A stretch of 64,000 nt of DNA from Nocardiopsis suaedae (GCF_027706745.1 NZ_JAQFWP010000018.1:34128-98127), one strand, 5' to 3'. Counted from the stretch's first letter, positions 1 through 9,110 are shown. Numbers and translations are program-made. Notes: generated by a model from the letters alone, not told the origin.

Positions 1-1249
1 CCGTGGCCGTGTACCGGACGCGCTTCGCGGCCTTGCGGACCTCGTGCCACGCGTCGCCCCGGCCGGGCCCGTCCCCGGCCGCCAGCGCGCGCCCGTGGAG
101 GGCGCGCATGCGGTCGACCGCGTCGCCGAGCTCGGCTTCCAGCACCTGGTCGGCCGAACTTCGGGCGCGGCGCCCGGTCAGCGGGGTGGCTCGCAGCCGG
201 TCCAGCTCGTCGAGCAGGTCCAGGTACTCCTGCCCGTCCAGCGCGCGCACCGCCTTGCGCCGTGCCTCCTCCAGCCGCCGGTCGAAGGCGGCGAGCCAGT
301 CCGCCGTCAGGGCCACGCCCCCGGCGCGGGCCGGGAGCTCCGCCAAGCGCGCGGCGAACCTCTCCCGGAGCACTTCGAGGTCGCGGGCGGTCCCCAGGGA
401 CGCGGCCAGCTCCCGCAGGGCCGCCGCCGTGCCCCGGACCGCCTTGCGGTCGACGACCGAGGGGAACCCCCGCAGGACCGTGCGGATGCGGCGGGCGGCC
501 ACCCGCATCCGGTGGATCGCGTCCTCCTCGCCGAGCCGCACCCGGGGGTCCAGGTCGAGCACGTATTCCACCTGGTCGAAGAGGTAGCCCCGGACAACGG
601 CGTCCGCGGTGTCCCCCGAGGGGCGCTCGGGCGGCGCGGGCACCCGGTCGCCCAGCAGCGTCAGCAGCTTGGAGCCGATGCGGGAGGGGCGGGCGCCCGC
701 GTCCAGCAGGCGGCGGCCGATGGCGTCCAGCAGGTCGCGGTCGCCCGACCCGAGCTCGGCCTCCACCTCCCGCCAGCGGATCTCCCCGCCGCCGTCGCCT
801 CCGGCACCGTCCAGCACCTCGCCGTGCACCCGGTCATCGGCGATGAGCGCGAGCGGCCGCCGGGTCTCCTCGCCGAGCAGACCCAGCTCGGTGCGCTCGG
901 TGGTGATCCGGGCGACCGGGGCTAGCGGCGCCCCGCGCGCGGCGGACGCCGCCAGCCGGACCAGCCGGGCGGGGATCCGGACGGCGTGCGAGCCCTGGGG
1001 CGCGTGGAACTCCCGTTTGCCGTCGCGCCCCCAGGGGATCTTCAGGTGCCACCCGGCGTCCGGACCGCCGAGGCGGCGGCGCAGCGTGATCCCCCGGGCG
1101 GCGAGCCGGAGGTCGCCGGTGTCGAAGTAGGTGGCGGTGAGCCGGTGCGCGCGCTCGTCCACACCGCCCGGGGCGAGATCGGCCGGCCGGGGGAGGGAGA
1201 ACCCGGCACCGACCTCGAACGTCGTCTCGATCTCCAACTGGTCGGCCAT
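1..1249 (-). CDS. CYTH and CHAD domain protein (3' end beyond window)
   Basis: Read on the minus strand from an ATG at 1249 the frame stays open to the window edge (416 codons), so the C-terminus is missing. Residues 1 to about 200 resemble a CYTH (triphosphate tunnel) domain: the start has the acidic EIETTF strand and LRRRL and WHLKIP segments follow. From about residue 215 a CHAD helical domain follows, with the typical HRMRVAARRIRTVLRGF segment and, near the edge, a second HEVRKAAKRVRY segment. CYTH-CHAD proteins are linked in the literature to polyphosphate binding or triphosphate chemistry. The usual ExExK signature reads E-I-E-T-T here, so the canonical lysine is absent. No partner gene is visible; the next gene upstream is HelR-like on the same strand. 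Confidence 0.85.
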   Translation of the reverse strand, partial: MADQLEIETTFEVGAGFSLPRPADLAPGGVDERAHRLTATYFDTGDLRLAARGITLRRRLGGPDAGWHLKIPWGRDGKREFHAPQGSHAVRIPARLVRLAASAARGAPLAPVARITTERTELGLLGEETRRPLALIADDRVHGEVLDGAGGDGGGEIRWREVEAELGSGDRDLLDAIGRRLLDAGARPSRIGSKLLTLLGDRVPAPPERPSGDTADAVVRGYLFDQVEYVLDLDPRVRLGEEDAIHRMRVAARRIRTVLRGFPSVVDRKAVRGTAAALRELAASLGTARDLEVLRERFAARLAELPARAGGVALTADWLAAFDRRLEEARRKAVRALDGQEYLDLLDELDRLRATPLTGRRARSSADQVLEAELGDAVDRMRALHGRALAAGDGPGRGDAWHEVRKAAKRVRYTAT

Positions 1250-1322
1250 CGCGGCCTCCAACGGCGTCGGGACGGAACATCCGCGGTTCCGGTGCCCCCG
1301 TTCTCCCCCGGCCGCGCGATCG

Positions 1323-3419
1323 TCAACCGAGCGGCTCGGGCAGCGGCCGTGAGTGCACCACGTGCAGGCGGCTGACCGCGCGGGTGAGGACCACGTAGAG
1401 GCGGTTGAGCCCGCGCTCCTCGGCGTCGGCGATGTCCGCGGGCTCCACGGCGACGACGGTGTCGAACTCCAGGCCCTTGGCGAGCGAGGCGGGAACGCAG
1501 ACGACCCGGTACGCCTCCAGCGCGTCCGGGTCCCGGCCCAGGTGGCCCGCCCCGATTCCGCGCTCGGCCAGCGCCGTGTGGAGACCGTCGAGGCGGCCGT
1601 CGGCCGCGATGACGCCGATCGAGCCCTCCTCGTCCAGCGCGCGCTTGCAGGCGTCCAGCACGGCGCCGGTGAGCCGGGGCGCGGGCGCGGCCTCGATGCG
1701 CAGCGCCCCGGGCGCCTGCCGGGCCGCGCTGGGGGCGGGCAGGTCGGGTGCGATCTCCGGGAGCAGCCGCGCCGCGAAGTCGATGATCTGCGCGGGCACC
1801 CGGTAGCCGCGGCTGAGGACCTGCAGGCGGGCGTCGTCCTTGCCGAGGTGGCGCAGCAGGTCCGCCCAGGTCCGGGCCGCCGCCGGGGCGGTGCCCTGGG
1901 CGATGTCGCCGAGCACCGTGACCGACCCGGACGGGACGCGGCGGGCCACCGCCCGGCACTGCATCGGGCTCAGGTCCTGGGCCTCGTCCAGGACGATGTG
2001 TCCGAGCGACGGGGGCCGCTGCACCAGGCACGCGGCCTCGTCGATCAGCACCAGGTCGGCCGGGGACCAGGGGGCGGACCTGGGGGAGCGCGGGCGCCGG
2101 GGGAACCGGACGGCCGCCTGCTCCTCGGGGTCAAGGACGCCCGCGGCGGCGCGGGCCAGCAGGTCGGGGTCGGTGAGCAGGGCGAAGACCAGTTTGACCG
2201 GGTCGGCCTTGGGCCACATCGCGGTGACGGCCGCCTTCACCTCCCGGGAGCGGGCCATGCGGCCGCGGGTGCCCGCGTCGGAGGTGCCGCCCGAGGCCTC
2301 CATGAGGCCCTGCACCGCGCCGCCCAGGCGCTGCGCCAGCAGGTCCCGCCCGGCCCCGTAGGAGGCCCGCTGGCGGCGGATGCCGTCGACGATCTCCGCG
2401 ATGTCCTCCGGCGGCACCCGGTACTTGCGCGAACCGGCCGTCACCACCAGCGTCTCCGCGGCGGGGCGCACCTGCGCCCACAGGGCCCGGGAGAGGACCT
2501 CGGCCATGCGGGCGTCGCCCTTGAGGCGCGCGGCCTGCGGTGAGTCGGCCCCCTTGGGCGTGCCCCGGTCGGCCAGCTCCTCCAGGGTGAGCTGGCCCGC
2601 CTCGGCCTCTCCCAGGGCGGGAAGGACGTCGCGGATGTAGGAGAGGAAGGAGCTGCTGGGGCCGACGATCGCCACGCCGCCCTCGCGGCGCAGGCGCACC
2701 CGCTCGGCGTAGAGCAGGAAGGCGATGCGGTGCAGGCCGACGGCGGTCTTGCCGGTTCCGGGGGCGCCCTGCACGCACAGGCTCGTGTCCAGAGAGGCGC
2801 GGACCAGGTCGTCCTGGTCGGGCTGGATGGTGGCGACGATGTCGCGCATGGGGCCGGTGCGGGGGCGCTCGATCTCCGCGGCCAAGAGCGCTGCCCCGGC
2901 GTCTGCTCGGGCGGGCTCGGGAAGGGTGAGGTCCTCGTCCTCGAACGCGGTCAGTGCGCCGTCGGTGCCGAACCCGTAGCGGCGGCGGGACAGGACGCCC
3001 ATGGGCGATTGCGGACCGGCGCGGTAAAAGGCCGCGGAGACGGGCGCCCGCCAATCCAGGACCATCGTCGCACCGGACCTTTCGCGCACATTCCGTCGGC
3101 CGATATAGGCGAAATCGGCGCCGGGGGTGCGTGTGGAAGTGAAGGGTTCTCCGGGTTCCGCCTCGTAAAGATCTCCGGGCGGGTAGGTGAGGCGGCCGAA
3201 GAAGAGGGGCGCGTCCGGGAGTTCGGCCAGTGCCTCGGCACGGCGTTCGCGTGCGCGCTGCAGAACGGCGTTGGTGTATTTGTCGACGACGGCGTCAGCG
3301 AGGGCCGTCTCGGTCGTGAGGACCTCTTCGCGCATTTCGCGCAGTGCCTCGCGGGAGGAGGCGAGGTGGCGCCGTTCCGCGCGGAGTTCGGCGTCAGGGG
3401 CGGCGGCGGAATCGGGCAT
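1323..3419 (-). CDS. HelD/HelR-like RNA polymerase-associated superfamily 1 helicase
   Basis: A 698-residue UvrD/Rep-like ATPase of the HelD type. After a charged helical N-terminus (residues about 10-60, possible coiled coil that inserts into RNA polymerase in this family) comes the FGRLTY and YIGRRNV region typical of HelD. Walker A GAPGTGKTAVGLHRIAFLLY lies near residue 217, the Walker B VLDEAQDLSPMQ near 476, and the C-terminal motif NRLYVVLTRAVSRLHVVH closes the helicase core. HelD proteins recycle stalled RNA polymerase, and actinobacterial HelR also displaces rifamycins. I placed the start at MPDSAAAPDAE because upstream in-frame residues are Arg/Pro-rich and unlike the family. I saw no rifamycin-associated promoter element upstream, so a role in drug tolerance is open. 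Confidence 0.85.
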   Translation of the reverse strand: MPDSAAAPDAELRAERRHLASSREALREMREEVLTTETALADAVVDKYTNAVLQRARERRAEALAELPDAPLFFGRLTYPPGDLYEAEPGEPFTSTRTPGADFAYIGRRNVRERSGATMVLDWRAPVSAAFYRAGPQSPMGVLSRRRYGFGTDGALTAFEDEDLTLPEPARADAGAALLAAEIERPRTGPMRDIVATIQPDQDDLVRASLDTSLCVQGAPGTGKTAVGLHRIAFLLYAERVRLRREGGVAIVGPSSSFLSYIRDVLPALGEAEAGQLTLEELADRGTPKGADSPQAARLKGDARMAEVLSRALWAQVRPAAETLVVTAGSRKYRVPPEDIAEIVDGIRRQRASYGAGRDLLAQRLGGAVQGLMEASGGTSDAGTRGRMARSREVKAAVTAMWPKADPVKLVFALLTDPDLLARAAAGVLDPEEQAAVRFPRRPRSPRSAPWSPADLVLIDEAACLVQRPPSLGHIVLDEAQDLSPMQCRAVARRVPSGSVTVLGDIAQGTAPAAARTWADLLRHLGKDDARLQVLSRGYRVPAQIIDFAARLLPEIAPDLPAPSAARQAPGALRIEAAPAPRLTGAVLDACKRALDEEGSIGVIAADGRLDGLHTALAERGIGAGHLGRDPDALEAYRVVCVPASLAKGLEFDTVVAVEPADIADAEERGLNRLYVVLTRAVSRLHVVHSRPLPEPLG

Positions 3420-3800
3420 GCGCGCCGGCGGTGTGCACGAGGACACGGAGGACTCCCCGGGATCGGTCGGGCTGGTCGTCGGGGCGGCGGATGCGCGGGT
3501 CCCGCCCCGGCGTGGCGACGGCCGGTTCGTTCCGATCCTCTGCGCGTCGGTGTGCCGTGGTGCACTTCCGCCGCGAAGGAGCGATGATACCCGCGGGGGA
3601 GGAGCCTGGCAATCCTCTTTTCCCTGATTCCCCGCCCCGGGGAAACGGTTCGGCGCGCGCCCGGCCCGTCGCCCGCCGAACGGGCGCGACCAGCGGTAAC
3701 GATGGGATAAACCAGCGGGCAAGTGCGCTTCCCGGGATGGTGATCAGGGCCCGGAAGGGGTATCCGTCCGGTATTCCCACCGGTGCGAACGGAGGCGACG
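3420..3800. other. Divergent intergenic region between helR-like and glpF-like genes
   Basis: About 380 bases between two divergent genes, so promoters for both must lie here. The stretch near 3650-3700 can fold through the arms GTTCGGCG and CGCCGAAC. I see no convincing -35/-10 pair and no conserved small ORF. GGAGG at 3791-3795 is the ribosome binding site that fixes the start of the channel gene at the GTG at 3801. Confidence 0.4.
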
Positions 3801-4520
3801 GTGACGACGACGACGATCTTCTTCGGAGAGCTGTTCGGAACGGCGATCCTGGTGCTCTTCGGGTGCGGCGTGGTGGCCGCCCACGTCCTGAACAAGTCCA
3901 AGGCGCACGGTGGGGGCTGGGTCCTGATCACCTTCGGGTGGGGCTTCGGCGTCATGGCGGGCGCCTACTTCGCGCTGCCGCTGTCCGGCGGGCACATCAA
4001 CCCGGCGGTCACCTTCGGCCTGGCCGCGGCGGAAGGGGACTGGTCCACTGTGCCCGTCCGCGTCCTCGCGCAGCTGCTCGGCGGGATCATCGGCGCCGCC
4101 CTGGCCTGGCTGACCTACTACAGCCAGTTCAAGCACTCCGACGGGCCGTTCCTGGGGATCTTCTCCACCGAGCCGGAGGTGCGCAGCCCGGGGCCGAACT
4201 TCCTCACCGAGTTCATCGCCACCGCCGCCCTGCTGTTCGTCGTCACCGCGACCGGACAGAACCAGGAGCTGGCGCTGTCCGGGATGGGCGTGCTCATCGT
4301 CGCCCTGGGCGTGGTCGGCATCGGCATGAGCCTGGGCGCGCCCACCGGCTACGCCATCAACCCGGCACGTGACCTGGGACCCCGCATCGTCCACCAGCTC
4401 CTGCCCCTCAAGGGCAAGGGCGGCTCGGACTGGGGCTACTCCTGGATCCCCGTCGTCGGCCCCCTGGCCGGCGGCGTCGTCGGCGGCGTCCTCGGCGGCT
4501 GGGTGTACGGCCTGATGTAG
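3801..4520 (+). CDS. MIP family channel, aquaglyceroporin (GlpF-like)
   Basis: A 239-residue major intrinsic protein with six membrane segments and the two half-helix signatures: GGHINPAV (first NPA at about residue 67) and GYAINPARDLGPR (second NPA near 187). The Asp after NPAR is the marker that separates glycerol facilitators from strict water channels, so transport of glycerol or other small polyols is likely. Length is normal for the family. The GTG at 3801 sits 5 bases after a GGAGG; an upstream in-frame GTG at 3783 has no ribosome binding site. No glycerol kinase gene is adjacent, so the physiological substrate is not shown by context. Confidence 0.88.
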   Translation: MTTTTIFFGELFGTAILVLFGCGVVAAHVLNKSKAHGGGWVLITFGWGFGVMAGAYFALPLSGGHINPAVTFGLAAAEGDWSTVPVRVLAQLLGGIIGAALAWLTYYSQFKHSDGPFLGIFSTEPEVRSPGPNFLTEFIATAALLFVVTATGQNQELALSGMGVLIVALGVVGIGMSLGAPTGYAINPARDLGPRIVHQLLPLKGKGGSDWGYSWIPVVGPLAGGVVGGVLGGWVYGLM

Positions 4521-4682
4521 CCGTGCGACCACCGGGACACCAGAGGCGGGCGGGGGCGACCCCGCCCGCCTCGCGTGTCCCCGTTGACCGGGATCGGACC
4601 GTCTTCGGGAAAACGCCCCCCGAGGGGGCCCAGGCACGGCAACCTCGTGATCGGAAGTCCCCCATCGGAAAGAAGCACGTCA

Positions 4683-5345
4683 ATGGCTTACGGAAACGTT
4701 CCCCCGCCTCCGCCCCCGCCCCAGCCGCCGAAGAGCGGCATGTCCACCGGAGCCAAGATCGGACTCGGGTGCGGCCTGGCCGCGGCCCTCGGCTTCCTCC
4801 TGCTCATCGGAGGCTGTGTGGCGCTGATCGTCTCTTCGCCGCCGTCCGACGACGGGGGGTCCGCCGACCCGTCCGCCGACGGCGGAGGATCGGAAGGGGA
4901 GGGCGGATCCGGCGACGGCGGGTCCGGTGGGCAGGACGCGGCCGCGATCGGGGAAACGGTGGAGTCCGGCGCGTTCGCGTTCACCGTGACCGGTGTGGAG
5001 ACCGGTGTCACCGAGGTCTCCGACGAGTCCGGGTTCGTGACGGAGACCCCCGACGGGCAGTACGTGGTCGTGGACGTCACCGTCGAGAACATCGGGGAGG
5101 AGTCCGGCTACTTCGACTCGTCCTCGCAGAAGCTGATCGACGCGGACGGCAAGGAGTACAGCACGGACACGGTCGCGGAGATCACGGGAGACACCGAGAG
5201 CCTCCTCAACGAGATCAACCCCGGCAACACGGTCGAGGGCCAGTTGATCTTCGATGTCCCCGAGGACGTGGAGCTCGACAGGCTGGAGCTCCGGGACTTC
5301 ATCAGTCTCGACTCCTCGGCCGTGGTCGACGTGTCCGGCGCATAG
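4683..5345 (+). CDS. Membrane-anchored DUF4352 protein
   Basis: A 220-residue protein with a short proline-rich cytoplasmic N-terminus (NVPPPPPPPQPPK), one membrane segment at about residues 20-50, an acidic Gly/Ser linker and an extracellular beta-sandwich domain. The C-terminal half (GQYVVVDVTVENIGEE, then LIDADGKEY and LIFDVPEDV) matches the DUF4352 pattern, a Telomeric-repeat-like immunoprotective fold common in surface proteins of Gram-positives. Function is unknown. The ATG at 4683 follows an AAAGAAG purine stretch; longer in-frame starts would add Arg/Pro-rich sequence. A G/C-rich hairpin just downstream probably ends its transcript. Confidence 0.75.
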   Translation: MAYGNVPPPPPPPQPPKSGMSTGAKIGLGCGLAAALGFLLLIGGCVALIVSSPPSDDGGSADPSADGGGSEGEGGSGDGGSGGQDAAAIGETVESGAFAFTVTGVETGVTEVSDESGFVTETPDGQYVVVDVTVENIGEESGYFDSSSQKLIDADGKEYSTDTVAEITGDTESLLNEINPGNTVEGQLIFDVPEDVELDRLELRDFISLDSSAVVDVSGA

Positions 5346-5361
5346 GAGCCGGCCCGGGCGC

Positions 5362-5387
5362 ACCGCCCCCCCGGTCCGGGGGGCGGT
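5362..5387 (+). terminator. Probable terminator hairpin
   Basis: Perfect 10-bp arms ACCGCCCCCC and GGGGGGCGGT with a 6-base loop, starting 17 bases after the stop codon of the DUF4352 gene. No U-tract follows, as is common in actinomycete hairpin terminators. Confidence 0.55.
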
Positions 5388-5394
5388 ACGCCCG

Positions 5395-5411
5395 TACTAC
5401 CGTATGTAGTA
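5395..5411. promoter_or_regulatory. Palindrome TACTAC-N5-GTAGTA, putative operator
   Basis: A perfect 6-bp inverted repeat around CGTAT (TACTACCGTATGTAGTA), 66 bases before the GTG of the membrane-protein pair. It is AT-rich for this genome. Spacing and symmetry suit a dimeric regulator, and GntR-family (YtrA-like) operators have similar TACTA/TAGTA arms; the regulator is not identified. Confidence 0.45.
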
Positions 5412-5477
5412 GCGATCCGCGCTGGTGCGGACGGGCACCGGAGGCGAACGGCGACAGGCGGGAACAGGGGAGCGGAC

Positions 5478-5843
5478 GTGGTCGAGGGGCTGACGAGCAC
5501 CATCCAGCTGGTGTCGCTGGCGATGGCGGTGTGGTGCATGGTCTCGGCCTTCCGCGACCGGCCCATGGTCGTTCCGCACCTGGTCGGCATGGGCGTGCTG
5601 TGGCTGCTCACCATCGCCCAGGCCGTCGTCTCCACGGTGGTCTGGGCGGGCGGCGACCCGCCCGCCGAACCGGCGACGCTCGTCGGGTACCTGGCCACCG
5701 TAGTGCTCCTGCCCCCTGCGTGCGCCGTGTGGGGGTTCATGGAGCGCAGCCGGTGGGGGCCCGCGGTCATCTCCGTCGCCTGCTTCATCCTCCCGGTCCT
5801 CATGGTCCGCCTCGAACAGATCTGGAACCCGCCCGTTGTCTGA
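5478..5843 (+). CDS. Small four-helix membrane protein, unknown function
   Basis: 121 residues with about four hydrophobic segments (residues 8-26, 32-53, 65-88 and 95-112) and almost no soluble domain. I do not recognise a family. The GTG at 5478 has GGGGAGCG upstream. Its 3' end overlaps the next membrane-protein gene by 8 bases, which argues for translational coupling and a joint function. The TACTAC/GTAGTA palindrome upstream may control both. Confidence 0.65.
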   Translation: MVEGLTSTIQLVSLAMAVWCMVSAFRDRPMVVPHLVGMGVLWLLTIAQAVVSTVVWAGGDPPAEPATLVGYLATVVLLPPACAVWGFMERSRWGPAVISVACFILPVLMVRLEQIWNPPVV

Positions 5844-6276
5844 GAGCGCCCCGTCCGCGAACGCCGCCGGCCGCTCCGGGCCCGGCCGTGTCCTGGTCGC
5901 GCTCTACGCCCTGTTCGCCCTCGCCGCCACCGCGCGCGCGGGCGTGCAGATCGCCACCAAGTTCCAGGAGGCGCCGCTCGCCTACCTGCTCTCGCTGGCG
6001 GCGGGCGTCATCTACATCGTCGCGACCGTGGGGATCGCCCGCAGCGGGCGCACCTCCCACCGGGTCGCCATGGTCTCCTGCGCGATCGAGCTGTGCGGCG
6101 TGCTGGCCGTGGGCACGCTCAGCCTCCTGGACCCGGCGGCGTTCCCCGACGACACCGTGTGGTCGCGCTTCGGCAGCGGCTACCTGTTCATCCCGCTCGT
6201 CCTGCCCGTGCTGGGCATGCTCTGGCTGCGACACGTGGAGAAGATCCGGACAGGGGAGACGGCACAGGCGGTCTGA
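5836..6276 (+). CDS. Integral membrane protein, unknown function
   Basis: 146 residues, four predicted membrane helices (about 19-40, 48-68, 76-98 and 115-132) with a basic tail. Family not recognised; the layout resembles small actinobacterial membrane proteins with no assigned role. The start TTG/GTG region overlaps the end of the preceding membrane protein by 8 bases and the two are probably one transcription unit. The sulfurtransferase gene begins 25 bases downstream and may be cotranscribed. Confidence 0.62.
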   Translation: MSESAPSANAAGRSGPGRVLVALYALFALAATARAGVQIATKFQEAPLAYLLSLAAGVIYIVATVGIARSGRTSHRVAMVSCAIELCGVLAVGTLSLLDPAAFPDDTVWSRFGSGYLFIPLVLPVLGMLWLRHVEKIRTGETAQAV

Positions 6277-6301
6277 GGGGGTGCCGTCCTAGGCTGGCAC
6301 C

Positions 6302-7183
6302 ATGAGTGAACCGCGCAGCGAGCAGTCCTCCGTCCCGCCCGTCGTCTCCCCCGCGCGCTTGGCCGAGCGCCTGCGTGAGGGCGGGGACCTGGCCGTCGTC
6401 GACGTGCGGTGGTACCTCGACGGCCGGGACGGGCACGCGGCCTACCTGTCCGGGCACCTTCCCGGGGCGGTCTGGGCCGACGTGGACTCGGACCTGGCGT
6501 CCGAACCGACCCCGGAGGGCGGGCGTCACCCGCTCCCGACCCCCGAGGCCTTCGCCGAGGCGCTGGGGCGGCTCGGCATCGGCGACGCCACGGAGGTCGT
6601 CGCCTACGACGACGCGGGCGGGTCCACCGCCGCGCGGCTGGTGTGGATGCTGCGCGCACTGGGCACCCCGGCCTCGGTCCTCGACGGCGGGATCCAGGCC
6701 TGGGACGGCCCGCTGGAGACGGGGGAGGTGCGCCGCGAACCGCGCACGCGCACGGCCGTCCCGTGGCCGGCCGAGCGGATCGCCACCACGGAGGAGCTGA
6801 AGGACCTGAAGGCGCGTCCGTACGGCCGACTGCTCTTGGACGCCCGCGCGCGGGGCCGCTACACCGGCGAGGAGCCCGCGCCCGTCGATGCCCGCCCCGG
6901 GCACATCCCCGGCGCGCGCAGTGCGGAGTGGCAGGGCAACCTCGGGCCGGACGGCCGGTTCGCCTCGCCGGAGCGCCTGCGCGAGCGCTTCGCCGCACTG
7001 GGCGTCGAGGGGGCCGAGTCGGTCACCGCCTACTGCGGCTCCGGGGTGACCGCGTGCCACGACCTCATCGCGCTGGAGCACGCCGGGTTCACCGGGGCAC
7101 GGCTGTACCCGGGCTCCTGGAGCGCGTGGGGGGCCGACGCGGCGCTCCCGGCGGAGACCGGTGATGCGGAGGGCGGGGACTGA
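6302..7183 (+). CDS. sseA: 3-mercaptopyruvate sulfurtransferase (two rhodanese domains)
   Basis: 293 residues with two rhodanese domains: an inactive N-terminal one (VVDVRWYLDGRDG, then YDDAGGSTAARLVWML) and a catalytic C-terminal one. The active-site loop reads AYCGSGVTA with the persulfide Cys near residue 245; CGSGVT is the form seen in mercaptopyruvate sulfurtransferases, whereas thiosulfate-specific rhodaneses usually have a CRxG(R/T) type loop. HIPGA (residues about 200-205) is the standard pre-loop element. It should transfer sulfur from 3-mercaptopyruvate to acceptors such as thioredoxin or cyanide in the cytoplasm. Start at ATG 6302, 25 bases after the preceding gene. Confidence 0.85.
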   Translation: MSEPRSEQSSVPPVVSPARLAERLREGGDLAVVDVRWYLDGRDGHAAYLSGHLPGAVWADVDSDLASEPTPEGGRHPLPTPEAFAEALGRLGIGDATEVVAYDDAGGSTAARLVWMLRALGTPASVLDGGIQAWDGPLETGEVRREPRTRTAVPWPAERIATTEELKDLKARPYGRLLLDARARGRYTGEEPAPVDARPGHIPGARSAEWQGNLGPDGRFASPERLRERFAALGVEGAESVTAYCGSGVTACHDLIALEHAGFTGARLYPGSWSAWGADAALPAETGDAEGGD

Positions 7184-7427
7184 CGGCGAACCGCGTGAGC
7201 GGCGCACCGTCGGGACTGCACCGCGTGGCCTTCGGACATCTCGGGTTGGCAGGCGGCCACGCGGTGGACCTCGTGAGGGAGGCAATGACCATGTTCCGTC
7301 ACGATGGGGCCCGAATGGGGACGACGCGCCGATCCGACCTCGAAACCGCACCTAGGCGCCGTCTCACCGGGCTCTAACCCCTGGCGCCGATACTCATCGC
7401 TACAGGACGAGAAGCCGGAGGATTCGG

Positions 7428-9110
7428 ATGAGCGCGGAGGACAGGCGAGACGGGCCGGGCGAGGAACCCCGGACCGACGAGACCCCGGAGACCGACGGTA
7501 CCGGCGGCGTGTCCGACGCCGATGCCGGACAGGAGGCGGGCCAGAGCCCGGACGCCGCGTCCGGGCCCACCTTCGAGGCCGCCCCGACCGCGGACACCGC
7601 TCCGGAGGCGCAGACGCCCGCCGAGGCCGGGCCGTGGTCCCCGCCGGGCGCCGGCGCGTGGAGCATGCGGGCCCAGGGCGGCGGTCATCCGTCCGGCGCC
7701 GAGCCCTACGGGCCGCAGGGCCGGCACGGGCAACAGGGTCAGCACGGCCGGCACGGCCACTTCACGGGCGCGGGCGCCTTCGGCGCGCCCGCGGGCGGGG
7801 CCATGCCCCCGCAGTACCCCGGCGGCCACTACGCAGGGCAGCCCTACCCCGGCGCCCACCAGGCGCAGCACACCGGGCCCCAGCACACCGCACCGCAGCC
7901 GGGGGTGGGCGGCGGGGGCGCGGCCCCGCCGGACTGGCCCGGGGCGGTCCCGCCGCCCGGGGGCGCCGAAGGCGGCGGCAAGCGCAAGCGCCCCGGACCG
8001 GTGGCGATCGCGGCCGCGACCGCGCTGGTCACCAGCCTCATCGTGGGGCCCGCGGCGGCCGTGGCCACCACCTACCTCACCGGGGGGTCGAGCTCCCCGG
8101 TCAGCTCCCTGACCGGGGGGACCGCCGGGTCGGTGTCGTCCGGGGACGTCAGCGAGGTCGCCGAGAAGGTGCTGCCGAGCGTGGTGTCGATCGAGACCGA
8201 GGGCGGCAGCGGCAGCGGGGTGGTGATCAGCTCCGACGGGCAGATCCTCACCAACGCCCACGTGGTGGCCGGGGCGCGTGGCGAGAGCGTCCGGGTGCGG
8301 TTCAACGACGGCTCGGACGCCGAGGCGCGCGTGGTCGCCACGGACGAGGTCTCCGACATCGCGGTGCTCGAGGCCAAGGGGGTGAGCGGGCTGACCCCCG
8401 CGACCTTCGGCGACTCCGACAAGGTCGAGGTCGGCGCGGACGTGGTGGCGATCGGGTCGCCGCTGGGGCTGTCCGGGACGGTCACCTCCGGTGTGGTCAG
8501 CGCCGTGGACCGGCCGGTGAACACCGGTGTGGTGGACGGCGGACAGGAGCGGCAGGAGGAGCCGTTCGGCCTGGGCGCCCCGCAGCAGGGCCAGGGGGAG
8601 GTGCGGACCTCCACGGTGATCAACGCGATCCAGACGGACGCCCCGATCAACCCGGGGAACTCCGGCGGGCCGCTGATCAACATGAAGGGCGAGGTGATCG
8701 GGATCAACACGGCGATCGCCGGGACCTCGTCGGGCGGGCAGGGCGAGGCCGGGTCGATCGGCCTGGGCTTCGCGATCCCGATCAACCAGGCCCAGCCCAT
8801 CGCCGAGCAGCTCATCGACCAGGGCAGCGCGGACTACGCGGCGATCGACGCGACCGTGGCGGCCGACCGGGGGGGCGTGCGCATCGTGGACACGTCCAAG
8901 GGCGGAGCGGCGGCCGAGGCCGGGCTGAAGGGCGGCGACGTGGTGACCTCCGTCGACGGGGACGCGGTGGACAGCCCGGACGCGCTGATCGCCAAGATCC
9001 GCTCGAAGCAGCCGGGGGAGACGGTGAAGCTGGGGATCACCCGCGACGGCAAGGAGCAGGAGGTCGAGGTGAAGCTGTCGGCCCAGTCGGCCGACAGCAT
9101 CGGCGGCTGA
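7428..9110 (+). CDS. Membrane-anchored HtrA/PepD-like serine protease with PDZ domain
   Basis: 560 residues. Residues 1-180 are a cytoplasmic Gly/Pro/His-rich low-complexity tail, followed by KRKRP and one membrane helix near 190-215. The extracytoplasmic part is a trypsin-like domain with His (ILTNAHVV, about residue 278), Asp (VSDIAVLEA, about 310) and Ser (INPGNSGGPLINM, about 412), then one PDZ domain (GGVRIVDTSKGGAAAEAGLKG to the end). This is the layout of mycobacterial PepD and Streptomyces HtrA-like envelope proteases that degrade misfolded secreted proteins. An MprB/MprA-like pair lies 3 kb downstream; in mycobacteria MprAB controls pepD, so regulation by that pair is a reasonable inference. 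An insert between residues 365 and 395 is Gln/Gly-rich. GGAGGA precedes the ATG. Confidence 0.9.
   Translation: MSAEDRRDGPGEEPRTDETPETDGTGGVSDADAGQEAGQSPDAASGPTFEAAPTADTAPEAQTPAEAGPWSPPGAGAWSMRAQGGGHPSGAEPYGPQGRHGQQGQHGRHGHFTGAGAFGAPAGGAMPPQYPGGHYAGQPYPGAHQAQHTGPQHTAPQPGVGGGGAAPPDWPGAVPPPGGAEGGGKRKRPGPVAIAAATALVTSLIVGPAAAVATTYLTGGSSSPVSSLTGGTAGSVSSGDVSEVAEKVLPSVVSIETEGGSGSGVVISSDGQILTNAHVVAGARGESVRVRFNDGSDAEARVVATDEVSDIAVLEAKGVSGLTPATFGDSDKVEVGADVVAIGSPLGLSGTVTSGVVSAVDRPVNTGVVDGGQERQEEPFGLGAPQQGQGEVRTSTVINAIQTDAPINPGNSGGPLINMKGEVIGINTAIAGTSSGGQGEAGSIGLGFAIPINQAQPIAEQLIDQGSADYAAIDATVAADRGGVRIVDTSKGGAAAEAGLKGGDVVTSVDGDAVDSPDALIAKIRSKQPGETVKLGITRDGKEQEVEVKLSAQSADSIGG

Noticed and set aside
3420..3800. 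Rifamycin-associated element upstream of the HelR-like gene
   Set aside because: I looked for the GGGGCTTGC/GCAAGCCCC pattern on both strands and did not find it.
7195..7377. 60-codon plus-strand frame before the HtrA-like gene
   Set aside because: GTG start without a ribosome binding site, weak codon bias and no recognisable domain; treated as leader or intergenic sequence.
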